Shown: positions 61,766 to 64,000 of the stretch, one piece after another
Numbering within the stretch: the first letter of the stretch is position 1
Layout of the letters: every line of letters starts with the position of its first letter
DNA from: Paralichthys olivaceus
Taxonomy: Eukaryota; Chordata; Actinopteri; Pleuronectiformes; Paralichthyidae
Reading direction: 5' to 3'
Length of the DNA stretch: 64,000 nt
Assembly (NCBI RefSeq): GCF_024713975.1
Contig: NC_091097.1
Location: 5,732,861 to 5,796,860, forward strand
Translations under genes and position numbers: made by a program
Notes under the pieces: model-generated
Seen by the model: the letters and a program-made list of their open reading frames with translations, nothing else
Told to the model about the DNA's origin: nothing
The model's database searches: none

Positions 61766-62436
61766 CTATTGTATATTGTGACACATTATTCTTATGACAT
61801 TACTGTCTGTCTGGCTCCTGTTCAGTTTGAAGGTGGGGGCTGCGGGGTGGGCAGGGCGCTCTCTACGGACCATATGGCGACTGAACTATGTGATTCCCCT
61901 CTTATTTCTGCCTTTGAAGTATTCAGACACCTACAGTATCTAATCCCCCTCAGTGGGACGACCCATTACTCTCTGTCATTGAACAAAACAATGGTGTCAC
62001 CTATTTTTACTAAAGTATATAAACACATGTATATTTAGCTGAGAAGACAGCAGGACTTTCTCTTTGAAGGAAGATGCTGTCATGTCCCGTGTGAACTGTG
62101 CACTGTTAAAAATGGAGCATCATGAAAATTGAAAAAGAAAGTGATTAACTGTAACCACCATCCCAGACATATAAACATTTAGATATTGTAGAGTTCAACC
62201 AAACCCCTAATTTTACAAACATTTTGGCAGAAAGTTAGTGGCATGGGGCATCTGGGTTTTCCAACCATAATGTAACTGCAGTCTCCCGTACATAGCAGGT
62301 GACAGAATTGTATGGGGGCTCTAATACAATGGTCGTTGCTGGCCTACCCTGCAAGCCCAGCGTGTCCACCTGTGCATAAGCTACCATGCTGCACTGGCAT
62401 GTTTCTACAGAAGCCCAGAATGGTCAAATTAAACTC

Positions 62437-62910
62437 AAGCTGCTTTCAGACATGCACTGAACTCTGGATATTCTCTGCACCTTCTCCAGAGAGGGTGCAT
62501 GTGTGAATGCAAATGTCCGAGTGAGAGCCTTCGGATTATCTGCGAACATTCTCTACCTGGCCTCATACTATAAAGTCTGCATTAGGTCGTAGAATTCAAT
62601 GTTTGACACAGAAGGAGATTCACCGCGACCGAGTGGGGGGGTTGATGATGCTTCTAACGTGAGACAGAGGCAAAAGCGTGTGTCGTACACACAGAAGATA
62701 CCAACGAAGATTTCTACAGAGTTTGTTGTGATCAGACAACTGTGTTTATGTACCGGAAACAAAATCACGTGATTTCCACAGCGGAGTTAATATGTTACTT
62801 CCTGTCTCTGCCTGCTGCACCATCTCTCGCCTGAATAATGCAGAGGATTTGTTTTGAACGTGTCTTTGTAGAAAAACTCCCACTGCGTTGTGCATATGTG
62901 AAAACAGCTT
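62437..62910. mobile_element. MITE-like element with 21-bp terminal inverted repeats
   Basis: The left end (62437-62457) and the reverse complement of the right end (62890-62910) agree at 18 of 21 positions; the shared outermost core is AAGCTG. The 474-bp interior has no meaningful ORF, so the element is non-autonomous. A target-site duplication is not obvious. Confidence 0.65.
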
Positions 62911-64000
62911 AAGAGAGCATGTTTCACGCTTTAACATTATCTGAAGGACGCAGCACACACTGACACAACACAACTGATAGAGTTGATCAAACTTAATCCA
63001 GAAAGGAAGAATTCCTCAAAATGGTTTGACTTGACAAAGTTACTAATCTTAATTGAGTCTAATGAGGTTGTTGATTTTTTCCATCACTGATTAAAATCAA
63101 TCACTTTCTTGACAGTTCATCGTGCTCAGTATTTTAGCACACAGACAAATACACATCAGTGACTTGTTTAAAACACATGCAGTTCACCAGGCTCTTAAAA
63201 TAAAATTGGAGAATGTGGCCTTGATTTTTTAAATGTTATGTTAAAGAAAGAGATCCGACAGTGCTGCCGCACAGAAAACACTCTAAAATCTCATTAGCAT
63301 TTTTTGATGTGGCATCAAATCAACCCTGGTAATCAGGAAGCATGTTATGAAATTTGTCAGGTTTACACAGAGCTGTGTGTTTACTGAAATATTTAGAAAG
63401 CCTGCCTCCGTTTGTGCAACAGATTAGTTAACCATCTTCTCACTGCCATGATCCATAAAAAATGTGGATTCAATTAAGTTTTGTCCCTTAAAATAATCAT
63501 ACTTCTTCAGCTTGAATTTTGATGAATATTGAATTTTGAATGCTGAGTTTTAGAGGTGGTGGTTGCTCGTGGGAAAGTGACCGTAAAGGTAGAGAGGACC
63601 TGCCTCAGTTTGGCTTAACGTGCACTTCAGTGAGGCTTAACTAATGCAAGTGTTGAATAACTGTGGTGTCATCCTCCACAGTAACTCACAGGATCATGTA
63701 GGACACCTATAGTTAGTCTCCTATATCTGCTTTGAATCCGCAATGAATACATGAATCATAACCTCTTCAAATGTGAAGAGAAATCACAGCTGACGACCGG
63801 CGGAAGCATAAAAAACCCTCATTTATTAAAGTTAATTCTGCTCTAAAGTTGAATAATTTAAAGTTGGAATATACATTGGACTCAAGGAAGTTTTACAGAG
63901 CCCTCTAATCTTCCTTGAGGGTGTTTTGTTCTCCTTGAACATTTGAATCTCAAGTTGCACTTGCCCTGAATAGCCGTTCTTCAATCTCTTCCTCTCTTTC

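Larger units (their letters stand above)
58110..64000. other. Intergenic region to window end
   Basis: No gene is supported. It contains CA and TA microsatellites, repeat copies at 58905-59200 and 61130-61440, a tRNA-derived SINE-like segment at 59900-60035 and a MITE at 62437-62910. The longest frame is 181 codons at 59320-59865 (plus), discussed under findings. 60,040-61,020 and 62,920-64,000 are AT-rich with nothing recognised. Confidence 0.55.

Overview
This window comes from a ray-finned (teleost) fish nuclear genome, probably a percomorph. The evidence is GT-AG introns, short exons encoding typical vertebrate proteins, AT-rich intergenic DNA, many CA, TA and GA microsatellites, and interspersed repeats typical of fish. 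I see no prokaryotic genes, no CRISPR array and no intact autonomous transposon or virus. All gene models were built by hand from splice-site and reading-frame continuity.

Layout from left to right: 1-4.9 kb has no recognisable gene, apart from repeats and one GC-rich block. 5.28-11.9 kb (minus) is a complete nucleobindin gene, nucb1-like, 452 aa, 12 coding exons plus a 5' noncoding exon. 12.6-14.6 kb (minus) is a complete divergent D-type cyclin, ccndx-like, 314 aa, 4 exons. 15-19.7 kb is non-coding. 20.3-27.0 kb (minus) is a complete RabGAP gene, tbc1d17-like, 639 aa, 17 exons. 27-29 kb is a spacer with a TA tract and a minisatellite. 29-35.6 kb (plus) is akt1s1 (PRAS40), 350 aa, 5 coding exons plus an upstream noncoding exon. 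36.2-47 kb (minus) is a PRY/SPRY (B30.2) protein related to TRIM proteins but with no RING or B-box seen; its 5' end is unresolved. 50.6-58.0 kb (minus) is emc10, 256 aa, 7 exons, with a second, alternative last exon. 58-64 kb is non-coding and repeat-rich.

The set nucb1, tbc1d17, akt1s1 and emc10 matches genes that I know cluster on human 19q13.3, so the block is conserved vertebrate synteny. The products have separate roles: Golgi/ER calcium binding, G1 cell-cycle control, Rab GTPase inactivation, mTORC1 inhibition and ER membrane-protein insertion. There is no operon-like logic. The only tight arrangements are tbc1d17/akt1s1 (divergent), akt1s1/SPRY gene (convergent, poly(A) signals about 0.5 kb apart) and ccndx/nucb1 (same strand, about 0.7 kb apart).

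The most interesting points are the emc10 alternative terminal exon, a stop-free hydrophobic 96-bp intron in akt1s1, the RING-less SPRY gene, a perfect 16-bp hairpin in its large intron, and several non-autonomous transposon families, one apparently nested.
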